Of a stretch of 64,000 nucleotides of DNA, positions 31,179 through 44,400 are shown piece after piece. Source of the DNA: Beverwykella pulmonaria (Eukaryota; Ascomycota; Dothideomycetes; Pleosporales; Melanommataceae); assembly GCA_001599595.1 (NCBI GenBank), contig BCHH01000003.1:4149537-4213536 (forward strand), given 5' to 3'. The notes below the pieces were generated by a model that saw only the letters and a program-made list of their open reading frames with translations, searched no databases and had not been told where the DNA came from. The stretch's first letter is position 1, and every line of letters starts with the position of its first letter. A program made the translations under genes and the position numbers.

Positions 31179-32992
31179 TTATATACCGGAATCATCCTGC
31201 ACAACGGAGTTCGCGGTCTGATATGTGGTCCAGGTATCACATCCATCATCCAAAGTAGTAGAATTTGTAATTGCCGCAATCTCATCATATCGCTCGATAA
31301 ACTGTAGAGCGAAGCCTTCAGATGTGTGCCATCCAATATGGCAATGCATGAGCCAGACTCCCGGGTTATCAGTCTGGAAGGCGAGAACTAGATATCCAGA
31401 GGCAGGTAGCATAGCCGTGTCTCTCCTGGGAGGGTTGTCAAGGTTGAGCGTAACCGAGTCCGAATATGTTCCGGTACCCTGGGCTAGAACAGAGAAATCG
31501 TGACCGTGAAGATGAATGGGATGAGGTACACCTAGAGTAGTCTGGATGACAAGGTAGACCCACTCATCCGCGTCAGGTAGCTCGATAACCGCATCTGAGG
31601 TGTCGTAGGTAGTGTTACCATTGAGAATTTGCTGCAAGGTCGGATCCGCCCAGTCTACAACCATGGTCGTGGAGTTGAGGGTCCATCGGAAGAGATTGTC
31701 ACTGTTGAAACCAACGGCTGCGTTTTCTAAGGTAGTGGATGTGGAATCACCAACAGTCTTGGAGATGTATGGAACGAGATTATTCACGTCTTCGTCGTCG
31801 CAGCTGTCCGTGTAGTCGTATGCTGATGTGGTAGGTGTGGTAGTCGAAGTTCCATAGTAGACAATACCCTTGATATCGTCCTCATTGTCGTTCTCTGAGC
31901 AGGCGGATTGGGGGATTGCGCGCATCCAGAAGCTGTCAGCAGTCGCTGCTTGATCTGCCGTGACAATTACATCGTAGCGCTGACCCATTCCGATGTTCAG
32001 AACAGTAGTGTTATATGGAGTGATGGGAACTAGATCGGCCGATATCACAGTCATTGTGTGCTTAAGAACTATTAGCTGTAAAACCTGCATCAGTCTTCGG
32101 CAGGACTTACGTTGTCAATCATGAACTTCCAGTGTGTGTCCACTGCGCCATTAACGAGTCGGATGCGGTATGAAGTGCCTTCGGTGAAAGTCGTATTGTA
32201 TCTATAACCACCATCTTCGTAGGTGTTGGTGCCGTTGATGAGACCGTTATCCAAGGTTGGAGGTCCAGATGATTCGGCACTGATATAGAGCTCATCAACA
32301 GTCTGTGGGATTCAAAGTCAGTAAAGAAAAAAATGTCTCAAATAATAAAGTCGCACCTGATGGTCCCAATCATTCAAGAAAAGCATGCCCAAATCTTCAT
32401 CGTAATTGGCCGTGGCAGGTCCGTTGATTATGATGCCTCCGAGGATGCCCTCCCAAGCCTGAAGAGCAAAATGGCTGTGATACCAGGTAGATCCGTACTG
32501 GAGTGCTTTCCATGTATAAGTGATGGAGGAGTCGGGAGCAGTTGGGCACTGTGTGATGGAAACAACACCATCATTTTGGTTGGTGTAGTTTTGACGGATA
32601 CCGTGAAAGTGGATGGAGGTTCCGTTTTGCGAATCAGTCAACAAGTTGTTGACATGAACGATGACAGTGTCACCCCAGTCGGCAAAGAGAGTTGGGCCGG
32701 GAATGGTGCCATTGACTGCCATTGCGGAGCGAGATACGCCATCGGGAGCAACTGTAACGTCAGTAAGCTCGAGCCAGTACTCGCGCGTTACGCCAGTATC
32801 AGGAGCTTCCGTGGTATAATCGGTATCAATCGAGTAGTCGCACCACTCTGAACGAGTGGATGCTGTATTGCCGGAGCAAGTTGCTCGCGGGAAAAGGTTG
32901 GGTGCAGGAAGCGAATCAAAGTTATTGGCGGGAAAGGCGACCGCAAAGCCAGCCAAGGCTGCGGCCCCAAGAATGTGATTATTGAAGAGCAT
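31179..32992 (-). CDS. Secreted laccase (ascomycete multicopper oxidase)
   Basis: Three exons: 32992-32357, 32302-32111 and 32060-31179, giving 569 residues. Introns are 54 and 50 nt, phase 0. A signal peptide (MLFNNHILGAAALAGFAVAF) is followed by a short propeptide. All four copper-binding motifs are intact: SIHFHGIRQ, WYHSHFALQAWEG, HPIHLHGHDFSVLAQG and HCHIGWHTSEGFALQF. The position ten residues after the type-1 copper Cys is Phe, whereas many ascomycete laccases have Leu. The protein ends in DSGI, matching the ascomycete C-terminal plug (DSGL/V/I). Laccases oxidise phenols, lignin fragments and melanin precursors with reduction of O2 to water. The gene is divergent from the secreted orphan gene at 33902. 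Confidence 0.95.
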
Positions 32993-33901
32993 TGTGAAGC
33001 TCAAAGGAAAACGAAATGATTGGAGTTGAGAACAAAATCTCGAAAGCACAAGATGCGTAAAGCGAAAGACGACTGTGAAAGCGAATGAGGAGTGGTGAGG
33101 TGAGTAACTAGAGTTGCAGCCTCAGAACCTTTATGCCTTTCCATTCTCACCACGAAATCTATTCTAAGTTCAAACCCTCTAGCATGTTGAAGCATTTCAG
33201 ACCCTTTCGAGAAAGACTGAAGAAGATGCGTAATCCCCTGACGATCCTCAGTGTGCAAGTGTACGTGTAGGGATGCACCGCGCGGCATGTCCTCGGTCAC
33301 CTGGGAATAGTTACGCACTAAAGTGAACGGTACAAATACCAGGGTCTTGAAAATATGCAGCTATTATTGGCGAAGCCTCTATGGTCTTGATGCGTTCACG
33401 TCAAGTCGAAACGTACCCCTGTCTCAACAGGGAGGATGACGGGTATGGCCACGACTACAGGTGTGGCTAAGTTTCTAGCCGTTCCTTAGAGAGCTAACAT
33501 GATTGCGTACCTGAAGAAACCGTTCATGCGAAACATCCATTTGGGGAAGTCAATGCCCGAACAGTCACGGCTGAACTTGAAACGAAACCACGAAAAGCAT
33601 ACGCCGACGTCTTGCCGTCGTCATGGGTTCCAAGTTGTGGATATCACCGAAGTAGCACCTTTCTTTGGTTCGTGCATAACGCAATGGGAAAAACTTTCGT
33701 GGTGTACGACGCCTTGGGCCGTGTAACCGTTAGCTATCTCTGTTGATGGAGATTTAAAGGTCGTATCTCGCACAATTTCGTACATCTTCATCTGCACTTC
33801 ATCAGATATCCCTTCGTTTCGCTTCCCATTAATCATCCTTCCCTTCTCTTTCCCACCCACATTCGTTCTGAGTCCTCGTATCTCTTCTCATATCTTCCAC
33901 C
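32993..33901. promoter_or_regulatory. Divergent promoter region, laccase / secreted orphan protein
   Basis: Nine hundred bases between two head-to-head genes for secreted proteins. The segment just before 33902 is strongly pyrimidine-rich, typical of fungal core promoters. No specific factor site is claimed. Confidence 0.5.
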
Positions 33902-34601
33902 ATGTCTATCTTAAAGCTTGCCCTTTTCGCTTCTCTGCCATTTGTAGCTCTTGGAGCCCGCCAGCGACGCGCGACTACTAGTCAATTCGAGCTGTTTGCA
34001 TATGGTCCAGGACTTGGCGGGCCTGCACTCTTCTATGCTGATGGTAAGCATTCTTGGTCGCGACTCCCTATTGCTCAGTATTAACGAGAACTCCAAGGTT
34101 TCGCCTACATTGGTGACCCCAGCCTGTCCAATAGCTCTGATGCAGCGACCGTGATCTGTAGGTATTATCGCTTTCTCCTGTTTCAATGACTTACTGAACG
34201 ACTGCCTAGTCACTGAGAGCAACAGCGCGTTCATTGGCTCTCCCAATACAACCAGCCTCGCAAATGCAACTACTGCAGACTGGTCCAATGTCACGCTGTT
34301 CGTCCCGGGCCCGACAGCCACTGATCACCGAGTCGGTTTTCTAAACAGCACTGCTACATCAGACAGCGATGTTATTACCGACAGCTTTTTCTTCTACGGC
34401 TCAACTGCAATGGTCGTTGGAAGTGACGGAACGCTAGAGACGCTCTGGTTTGGCCTGCCGGTCGGAAACACTGGGATCTATGCGGTCTACTGGAACGACA
34501 CTTCATTGGGACAGGTGCCGCTGACCATGAGGAACATTGAGCGGTCAAACCCATCTGGAAGCTCGCCAATCTCGTCACCTGCCGCGGTTGCTCGGAAGTA
34601 A
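33902..34601 (+). CDS. Secreted protein of unknown function
   Basis: Three exons: 33902-34043, 34098-34157 and 34210-34601, giving 197 residues. Both introns (54 and 52 nt) are phase 1 and restore ALFYADGFAYIGDPSLSN and TVIFTESNSAF. A signal peptide (MSILKLALFASLPFVALGA) is clear. The mature protein is rich in Ser, Thr, Gly and Asn with many N-glycosylation sequons and essentially no cysteines. It ends in a Ser/Pro-rich tail. Predicted beta-rich stretches (FELFAYGPGLGGPALFYAD; VVGSDGTLETLWFGLP) suggest a compact beta fold. I recognise no named domain. Its head-to-head position with the laccase suggests possible co-expression. Confidence 0.72.
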
Positions 34602-35820
34602 AATACTCCGCTCATTGGGGTTCGTAGTCTCGGCGATGTTTTCGTTCTGTGTGTATGCGTGACTTGGGATTCATTTTAGCTGTGTGTTTAGATATGGATT
34701 AGTACAATGGCATTAAATTTTGGGACATGATGGCTGAGGTGACTCGCGTGGAGAAGGGAGAATACATAAAAGAGATGTGCGTTGAAATGAATATCGATGA
34801 GGTAGAGACAAGGTGAAGACTAGAAATGGTGGGGCCGCTGTTACGTGGACGCGTGGACCTTCTTGGCAACACTAGCACCTAATTGGGAATGACATCTCAT
34901 CGTCTCCACGCGTCGACCTCCACTGTCAATATTGAATGTTGATCTTGTTGAAAAAGCACCCAAATATAGCTTTTCACCAGAATTCGAACATCTCACAGCC
35001 TGGCTTTGACGACCCCTCAGCTTTGGCACCAACTTCTCCTGCGCGGGTTCAGTGCCTTTGCCAAGGACGTAAATACTACCCTATTAATATGATCGCCCCC
35101 TTCTATTAGCTTTCATTCCACTACACCTCGAAATTCAGAGGTCGAGCCTTTGGTAAGTTAGCTGGGTGACTGTTTCCACCTATGCGAAGCCTTCAGAAGA
35201 GTTAGAGTTTTATGGCTCCCTGTTCAACCTTACAGATATATTGTCTTGCTGACACACTTTGGCTGTATGGTAAACTGAGACCCATCTTTGATGTTGAGGG
35301 GATCTGCACGCCTCTGACGCCCTTCGGAAAGCTTAAACAACCAGAAATTGCCCGACCCTCACAATGGGGTCTGCCGAGCTCATACCCTGGCCCAAATTCC
35401 CCCGTTTATTGGTCACTTCGCAAAATATAGACTCCAAATTTGTAGAACAACCTTTTGAGGAATTTCCCCACACTCGGAACTGCAGTCTCCTTGCACTTCC
35501 CTGGCACATTTCATCTCCAAAATATACGAGCCGTCGAGCCGTATCCGTCGCTATTGGCCCTCGGCACATCACGGAGCTCAACGATAGCCCTGCAACGATG
35601 TCCATATTGATCTACTCCAATGTCTTGTAAGCGTGCGATCCTACACCCACGGCAGTTTGAGATACAATCTTAACATTGTCTTGTATGGATGGGTTTGGGT
35701 GTGTGTCGGGCGTAAATATGGCACGTCTCTCAAGTATTAGAAGGGCACCAAGGCCGGACCTTGCGCAAGTCTCCTGATAACAATATCCAACCTTCTGTGT
35801 TAGTCTGCGCCTCCACCAAT
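34602..35820. other. Intergenic region, 1.2 kb
   Basis: No supported gene. Presumed 3' flank of the secreted orphan gene and promoter of the tyrosinase at 35821. Short open frames at 35212-35630 overlap on both strands and look random. Confidence 0.45.
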
Positions 35821-37346
35821 ATGGTCTCTACGTGTTTGGCGCTTCTTATTTCCTCAATTCTGATCGGAGCTGAGGCAGGTCCTGTGAAACCAGCCTTCAC
35901 TCTCAATCGGTATATCTCTAATGCTTACTATCCTTTGTAGGACAAGCTAATCAATCATTCTTACAGGCGCTCTGATGGCTTTCCCTACCCACTCGACAAC
36001 ACAGACAAGCTGGAAGAAGCCTCACTCGCCAAGTTCGAAGCCTATCTTGCCAAAAAGAATGTTTCTTCGCATGGCTGTACTCTTGAGAACGCAGTGAGGA
36101 GACAAGAATGGTACGCATTAGCTATATCAACAGAAATGTCGGGCACGACTAATAATATCTAGGCATGACCTTTCAGTGGCTCAGAGAGAAGAGTACATCC
36201 GTGCCGTGCTTTGTCTTCAGTCCTTGCCGCCAAAGGCAGATAAGAAGAAGTATCCCGGGCTCAACAACCGCTACGATGATTTTGTTCTCACACATGAGAC
36301 GCAAGCAATGCATTTGCACTCCACTGTTAGCCCCTCCCACCCTGGTTTTATACGATCTTCACAAGCTAACAATTTGATACCAGCCCCATTTGTTCCCGGC
36401 ACATCGTCTGTATATTTGGGCCTATGAGAAAGCCCTTCGAGAGGAATGTGGTTATACCGGGTACCAACCAGTATGATAGCCTCTTCCCTGCTCCTACGCT
36501 CATCGCATACTTATTGAATTGCGCAGTACTGGAACTGGGGTCGTACGGCCGCAGACCCAGCAAACTCGCCTCTCTTCAATGGAAACATGTCCAGCATGAG
36601 CGGCAACGGCGCAAAGGCTTACTACCCAGGCGTAAAGACAACGGGTTTCAAGCCACCATACGATGTCATTCCCGCTGACCAAGGTGGTGGCTGCGTCACT
36701 TCTGGGCCCTTTGCCAAGTATGTGAAATCCCTTCGACTTGATGCATCACTAACAATTATTTTGTCCAGTATGACCATTAGCCTGGGACCTATCGGGAAAG
36801 TCCTGATAGATATTCCACCAAATCCTCAAGCTGATGGATTTGGCGCTAATCCACGCTGCCTGCGTCGCGACGTGAACAAATACTCTTCTGCTCAGACTCA
36901 TGACAACTACACATATGCTCTGATCACGAAGAGTGGCGATATTAACAAATTTCAGAAAGATATGCTTGGTATACCCGAACAGAACGATTGGGGCGTCCAT
37001 ATGGCGGGGCATTATACAATTGGTGGCGATCCCGGAGGCGTAAGTTTATCTCATTCCATCCTACTACGTATTTGGTAGAGGTCAACACGTGAACTAACTT
37101 TAAATACTTTAGGACTTCTACTCTTCTCCCGGCGACCCCGTTTTCTGGTTTCACCATGGAATGGTAGATAGGATCTGGTGGATTTGGCAAATGCAGGACC
37201 CAGAAAACCGCATGAACCAGCTTCCAGAAAACCCGCCTAAGGATGACTTTGTGGACCTCAATTGGACAGCTAAGAGGGCTGACACTTGGGATCTAGTGGA
37301 TACCATTGGAGGAAACAAAGGCGCGTTTTGCTATATTTATGTTTGA
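35821..37346 (+). CDS. Secreted short tyrosinase/catechol oxidase-like type-3 copper enzyme
   Basis: Seven exons: 35821-35909, 35967-36110, 36163-36325, 36384-36470, 36527-36717, 36769-37039 and 37113-37346, giving 392 residues. Each junction restores family sequence, e.g. HLHSTPHLFPAHRLYIW, YQPYWNWGRTAADPANS and GGDFYSSPGDPVFWFHHG. A signal peptide precedes residue 20. Copper-A ligands lie in MHLHST..PHLFPAHR, and copper-B ligands in HMAGHYTIGG and FWFHHGMVDRIWWIWQ. There is no Cys-x-His thioether motif and no long C-terminal pro-domain, so it belongs to the short fungal group that includes catechol or o-aminophenol oxidases. It ends in FCYIYV. The expected reaction is oxidation of phenols or catechols to quinones outside the cell. 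Confidence 0.92.
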
Positions 37347-39603
37347 GGTGGATGAAGACACGCGTTTCTGTTCAGTGATCGGTTGCGCTGAGAAGCAAAA
37401 TACAAATATCCTCTTCTCGTTGAAGATTCAACTTTAAATTGAGTGTAATTTATGAGAATAACAGAAGAATTCCAAGTAATGCCCATGAATTGATAGAGGA
37501 GGCGATGGCGGAGACAGTAGAACTCAGTGGGACTAAGCGGATCGCCCTTTTGCAGCCAGCCCCAGTACTCTCTCTTTGGTCTTCTTTACTTCTTTTAGCC
37601 CCTACAATAATCGCAACTATCCCCTGAGGCCGGCAAAATGAGACGCTGTATTGAAATCCCCGTTTCGGAATAGTCGTCGGCATCATTTCGATACCATGAA
37701 AATTGGACATTAGTCTCAGGTGTAAGGATGCCCACCACGAGGACCAAAGTTAGAGGATGCACGACGGGCGTTGTTAATGTCGGAGTTTTCGACAGTGAGC
37801 GTGAAGGAAGTTCCCTTGGATGGCATATTATCAGTGATTGTACAGACTTCGTATAAAAGCACAATGAGGCAATTACGCTTTCATTTCCCGACGGTATGAC
37901 TAGCAGGATGCCCAAGTCATGTATATTTTGCAGGAGTCTTTCTTAGATAATCGTATACTAACTTAATGTTAGGTTCGTGAGCATTTGCTGTCTGCAATAA
38001 ATACTTAGCGACTTGCAGAGAAACATGTTGATGCCACTAGTATTCACGCGGATTTTTGTAATGTTATCGTTCACTGCCTAACTTGGCCTATCAATAACGA
38101 CGAATTCTTTAGTATTTCCACAAGAATACATCAGCTGCAACCTGTATTTCAGGAATCGGTAAAGAGAGCGTAAACATACGTTTTTAGAACTAGACATTTT
38201 GATCCGATCAAGTTCACCTTCTTCGCAACCCCGAACGTTTTTCAGTTACAATATTAATCATTCCCATCCCGTGGTCCAGTTCATCCCCATCGATGGTTCC
38301 TACAACTGCATTCTATGCGAAAATTGCCGGGCCTTAAAACTCTTTGTGTGTTACTCCAATCCCAGATCCGATCATATATAAAGAAGTGCCTTCACCCGCT
38401 GTGTCATCATAGACATACTCATTTGATGCTATGAAATTACGATGAGCAATACGACCTAGATTCCATGCAGTACTAGACTGTGTCGTGAGGTTGCGCTTCC
38501 TCGGTTGCCTTCTGACTAATACATCGACTTCTAGGTTAGAAAGCGCCATGATCCCATCAGAATGAATAGTTAGGACTTTAAGTCATTGTAGGATTTTCTT
38601 CCCGGCTGTTTCGTTGAAGATTTTGCAAATAAATGCTCTGGACGGCAGTGTAGTGAGCTTGCGATAGACTTGAGTCGATTCTAGGTTGAAGCTGGACTAT
38701 GGACGATGTCGCGATTAGGTATCGTAATTTTGATATTATGTTTCATTTGGGAAGACGAGTGAGAAGAGTAGCGGAGCAAATATCTGTAGGCAAAGGGGAT
38801 TAGTAGTAATGCATAGTGATTGACAGTCCGAACGTATTTGAGAAATAAATCCGTAATCAAAACCTAATGAGAAACTGCTAGAGCGCCAAATGTGCACAAC
38901 CATCACGCAACCGCTGATCTATATGCTATCCAACTCTCATACACTAACATCCAGGGTGCTTAGATATACTCCATTCTTTTAATCATCTTCTATATCTAGA
39001 CTTTGGCGTGCCATAAACGTGGTTTCATGTAATTGGTCAAGAAGAGTATGGCCAGTAAGTCATGAGGCCTTGGAGAGTTCTTCTCGGGGTGCTAGATGTC
39101 AGGCTCGTAAACGATAGTTGAATATATGCCCAGGTGTACACTAGTTAGAAAGGCATATGTATAAACACAGTTCTCTGAGTCTTATAAAGCCTTCCCCCAG
39201 CTTAAAGAAATAGATTCAGCTCTATACATGGTCTGTACTTCATAAAATCCGTATAAGTCACTAAGTTCCTTACCACAATCTTATATTGAAGATGCGTAGG
39301 ACCAACTACAGCGACACGTCAACCCGCCATCAACATGGTGTTAACAAAATTCACTCGCTTTCATAACAGTATTTCCTGAGTCTTTCGTAGTTAAATTCAT
39401 TTAATTCTGATTTTAAAGTCGAGTGCAAGAGAAAAGTGAGTGGACGTAGTCAAACTACAGCTCCAGAAAGAAAAAAAAAGCAAAGTCTACGTCTCGCGTG
39501 ATAATTTGTTCGATCCCAGTTCATCCTAACCTCCTGCGCTTCTTTCCTGCGGCCCCTAAACGACACACTACCTTAATCTCAAACTCAGTTGTAGACCACC
39601 GAT
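37347..39603. other. AT-rich intergenic region, 2.3 kb
   Basis: The longest AT-rich stretch in the window. Open frames are short and scattered over all frames. I found no protein motif, terminal repeat or tRNA. It is plausible ground for decayed repeats. Confidence 0.45.
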
Positions 39604-40125
39604 CTACTCATAAACATCCTCCGGCCCAACAGTAACATTCTTCGCGCCCGGGTGTCCCTCTCCAAGCTCAGGATTAGCAACACGAGTCGCTGCGCAAAAA
39701 TCATTGCTATTAGCGCTGCCACCGTAAACGCAGCCATTGGCGCAGATCTTGACAAAGTCTGCTTGACCATTGTCGCTGACGCAGTGCCAGAGGCTAGAAG
39801 AGTGGGATTATTAGCAAAGTTTTGCAGAGAGATAGAGAAAGAAAGTAGATGAGGGAAAGGGGCTTTACCTGTTATTGATATTATAATCAGTGGCCGCATG
39901 TCCATTGGCTTTAAGGCGCTTAGCAATATAGTGGTGGTAGTTACCTATATTTCAAAAGGTAAGCATATCCCTCACTATTCACATGATGGAGAGGGAAATC
40001 AACACACCATGTTTGATCAAATCCCACCCACACCACATCCACGGCCCGTAACAATTATCCGCAACCACAACTTCGACAATGCCGGTCGAAGCAGCGAGGA
40101 AGGCGGCGAGAGTGGTAAAGTGCAT
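39604..40125 (-). CDS. Small secreted cysteine-rich protein (three exons)
   Basis: Three short exons, 40125-40008, 39944-39869 and 39793-39604, give 127 residues. Introns of 63 and 75 nt (phases 1 and 2) have donors GTGTGT and GTAAAG and acceptors TAG. Because the gene is cut into short pieces it is invisible as a single open frame. The protein has a signal-like N-terminus (MHFTTLAAFLAASTGIVEVV) and six cysteines: C25, C32 and four in LWHCVSD, FVKICANGC and NDFCAATR. The C-terminus is acidic (GPEDVYE), and there is one sequon (NVT). This is the usual profile of a fungal small secreted protein or effector candidate. No named family is recognised, and expression is unproven. Confidence 0.62.
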
Positions 40126-41427
40126 TTTTATTGATGAAGAGGAGAGATGCTGAATAATATTCTATGAAATTTGGATCTTATCAGATGAAGCTTTTGAGGT
40201 TGAGGTAGAAGGGGACTGGAGAAAACGGGGGTTTATATGCATATTTTCAGCGAGCTATCTTGACCAACTTGCGTTTTTATGGCATCTCGATTCTCTATCT
40301 TCTACTGCAGTCTAAACGAAAACAGCAGCCCATCATCTTGCACAACATCGTCGTTCGGACTTGCCGAATCCTTCACTCTGATGCAGGCTACATTAAACGA
40401 GAAATAAGTCCTGGCTATTCCAAGGGTGCTTTCACCTTTCTTTTCCATCATACCCTCACCACTTTCGTTTATGACCATACTGTTACATTCGCATATCCGG
40501 TCGTTAACCTGGTTTCGACCTATTATTATCTCTCAAGAAGTCGATATGGCCCCCACTCAGCCTAAGACTCTGACTGAGTTACGCTGATACTGATACTGAA
40601 ACAAAAAAGCAAGAAGCAATGATCCACAATTGCGGGTGGATGCGATAGTTAATGCACACCGCACCGAAGGAGCAAGAATTACGATCTGATCTTACATCAG
40701 AAAAGACACGGGTCCATACCGCCGCGAACAAAGTCAACCAATCTCTTGCTATTTCTTATACTAATCTACTAAATCTATTGCAGCCCTGTATCAAAGTAAG
40801 GCGCCTAAGTCGTATAAATGTCCAAGATAAGTAGCCTCGTTGATCAAATTTTGTTGATTCTCTCGCAAACATAGTTACTTACATACACAAAACCGTGTCG
40901 CTCATCAAATCTCTATATCAGGTAACTACCTCGCTAGATTCAACCGGGGTGCAGCAGCCTACTCCCCCAACAACGGAAACAGAAAACATTGTACAGCCTT
41001 CAGTATCAACAAAGCCAATTTAGGTGCGGATGAAATGGAAGTCTGTTTGTAAGGCGCACCATTTTTCCTATTCTGAGAAGTCAATAAAAGTTGAAGTTCC
41101 AAGAGCCAAGTAGCGATAGGGCTCGTATACACTTCCAAGATTAGCAACATGGTAGCAAAGCGCTAAGTCTGTGAATGCAGCTTGCCATACAGCCAATCAT
41201 TAAATCTATTCATATTGCATTTACTTAGACCATCGACAAAAAGGAAACTCTCATCATCATGAATCAGACTTGACTCACCCACTAATTGCACACTATGATT
41301 CCTCCATGCTGAAAAATCTATCTTACTCCGCAAGGGAAGAAAAAGAAGTAGAAACAGGCCCGGGATTCTCTTCACCATGCTCCACACTACCCAACTGCTA
41401 AGCTTCATCTCTTCCCTTACCTTCTCC
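40126..41427. other. Intergenic region, 1.3 kb
   Basis: No supported gene. The right part is probably the 3' UTR of the HECT ligase gene. Confidence 0.45.
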
Positions 41428-44400
41428 TCAACTCAGATCAAACCCAGCCCCCGAAAACACACTGTACAGCAACTTCTCTTTCAGCACTGCTTCGCTATTA
41501 TACATCGGCAGCTTTAGTAAATTCACACATGTACTCGTGCTCGGCAGTCTCTCCTGATCACTCCCTGCATCTCTGATACTAAACCTCGGATTCAACGTTC
41601 CAAACCCTAGCAATGGCGCTCTGGGTGTGCTCGTCACAAACTTGAGCACCGCTCTCCTCTCCCCGTCACTCAGATCCTTCATAATCTTCCAGAAGAGCTG
41701 GATGGTAGGGTGTTCAAGGCCGTCATCGCCAATCACATATGTGCCGCCGTAGATGGTGTTGCGACGCAGGTCCTCGATATCAATGGATGATGAGGTTCCG
41801 CCGATTAGGGTTTGTAGTTCGGACTGGTTGAACATGCTCAGCCAGCTAGGTTGGATCATGGAGCTGAGACCGCGGAGGAAGGCTGCTGTCTGCAAATAGG
41901 GCTGGTTTTGGAGGCGGTGGCGCGCCATGTAGCTGATGTAGACTAGTCGATTTTGGTTTGTGACCGAGATATTCGAGCCGCCGGGCTTCAGGTCTTTGGT
42001 AACAGCTTTGGTTTTCTTGGGGTCTGTGGTGTGATCAACGACGATTGTATCGGTGACGGTGAAATTCAGTGAGAAGTCTTCTACGTCGCCATTGTAAGTC
42101 TTTAGCTGGTGGAGACCTTGGTACAGCCCTTCATCGAGATCGCGGAGGTCGTTAAGTGTGGGACGATAGCCAGATTCATTCGGAGCAGAGCCAGCGCCGC
42201 CCGTCAACGCCCATTTGCGGAGGAAGAAAGGCGCAAAGTTGACGTCCACTAAAATGCCCTCGTACAAGCATTTACCGATAATACGACCTAAGAACTCATA
42301 ACGCTGCAGGAGCTCGGTAACTTGAAGCCGGAACTCGTGCTCGCCATCGCGAATACCAGAGCGCCTCAAAGACTCTTTAGCCTCTTCAATTGCAGTCGGA
42401 TTGGGATAGAGAAGATGCTGGTCGTTTGCGATGAACATATCAATGAAATCGCTCGGCATGAAAGCCCGGCTCGTAACACTAGTGAGAAACTCTTTCGTGA
42501 CACCTCCGCCGTCGATACCGGCTTCGTTCGCATCAAATTGATCAACGAAAGTTATCTGGATAGGTTCTTTCAGCCCTTGGCCGAGGTCATAGAACGAATC
42601 GAAGGCATCATCGAATTCATGCTCGCGTCGAATTCTCGCAGCATGCTTTTCGAACATCTGGGGAGTATCGGAAGGTTGCATGACTCTCCATCTCCACGCT
42701 TCGGGATCCGAGCTGCCCCTCCGTTTCGTCTGCAATGTGTTAGAATCCGTCTCACTTGTCAGCATTATGTATTGCTCACCATATCTAGGGAGACAAACTC
42801 GCGGAAGATCTGCACGCGAGTCGTAAATGGAATAAAGAAAGGCATATTCTGAAGAATCTCCAAGCGTGGAGCGACTGCCTGCAGGTACCTTCTCCGAGAT
42901 GCCTTGCGTTGTTGCCGCTGCATTCTCTCTAATCGCCGCTGTTGCTGGGTTCTGCTAGTGCCAATAAGTTGAGGAGTATCGTCAAAATCATCTTCCTCAT
43001 CGATATCCTCTGCGTTCTCTTCTTCTATTTTGTGGCGGCTCTCTTCTTCTTCAACAACTGCCGGGATAAAGCTAGTCATGTCGAACCGTGAAGTCATCAA
43101 CCAGTGATCGGAAGGCAAAAATTTTCGTCGTGAGTCTCGCTCGTAGACCATTCGCAGGAGACCAGTAACAAGACCCTTGACATATTCAAGAGTCAAGCCA
43201 GGAACTCCACCTACAGAAGGCTCCGCGACTTGCTTCTGTGCCAGTGGCTCGGGCGTTTTCATATTGAAGAAGCCGAGACTTGCAGTGGCTTCGCGTTCTT
43301 CAGTAACAGTGATGTCCGCAACATTAAAGTACAACGTGAACCCAAGATTTTTTAGAAACGTCGTCAAGTCTTTAACTTCAGGGAGTGGTAAAGCATTGTC
43401 ACGGACTTGATTCGAGAAGACGTCCTGACCTCCAGAGAAGAATTCCTCATCGTCCGTAACTTTCAAGACGAAAGTATACAGTTCGAGAAAGACAAGGATG
43501 ACCCTCCATTCGTCGGCAGCAGCTGCATTCCGGTCAGCCACCTGTCTTGAGGCTTCCCACAAGCCCTGTTGTATTAAGGTTCCTGACGCATTCTCGGACG
43601 AGGCATCGGTAGGGATAGGCTTGGGGCGAAGGAGCTCAATTGCTGCCCGAGAATCCCGTAAGATTGTGCTAAAAACCGAGGACCTTTTTGATGCTTCCCA
43701 AAAGTATCTGATGGCAGGGAGACTTCTCGATGATCCTTGACTCGACCGCCCCCCCGATGGACCAATGTAGAGCCACATTCGGATCTCGTCGCCTCGGCGG
43801 GGGAAGAATCGAAGAAGCGCCAAAGCATAATTTGCGAGCTGCCTAGCTTCTTCCACTTTCTCGTCTTCAGAAGACTTAGAGGACTTGAAAGAACTAGATA
43901 AAAGGTTACCAATGCCTTCCTGGTTTACGAGCGATAGAATCTGGTCCTTGACAAAGTCATTTACTGCATCGGAAGTTTGTGGTTCATCTGTTCGGTCCGA
44001 GCCACTCGGTTCCTCTATTATGGAGGCTGGAAGCGAGTTCAACAAGAGAGACACTACGGTAACGAAGTCCTTATGTACAGAGTAAGCCTCGGGAGTATTG
44101 AAGTTGTGGGCGTAGCGGTGAAAGTAGATGAAGGAAGCCAGAAGCCTTAGCCGATTCGCGGTGTCTTTGAGTACAGGATGTGATTGTAGTCCTGAATCCT
44201 TGAACAGCGTCGCCAGGGCATTTGCGAGCAACTTGTAATTGATAGTTTCGGCGAGCGACTCCCGGAACTTTTGCGTCAAGGATGAGTTTGAGTCTGAACT
44301 GAGGATCGGAAGCGTCAAGATGATGTAGCCAAATGCCTCGTATGCGGTCAAAGTATATCCCGTTACCTTGCTCAGCGGCGAAACGATCGTCTCCAGCACA

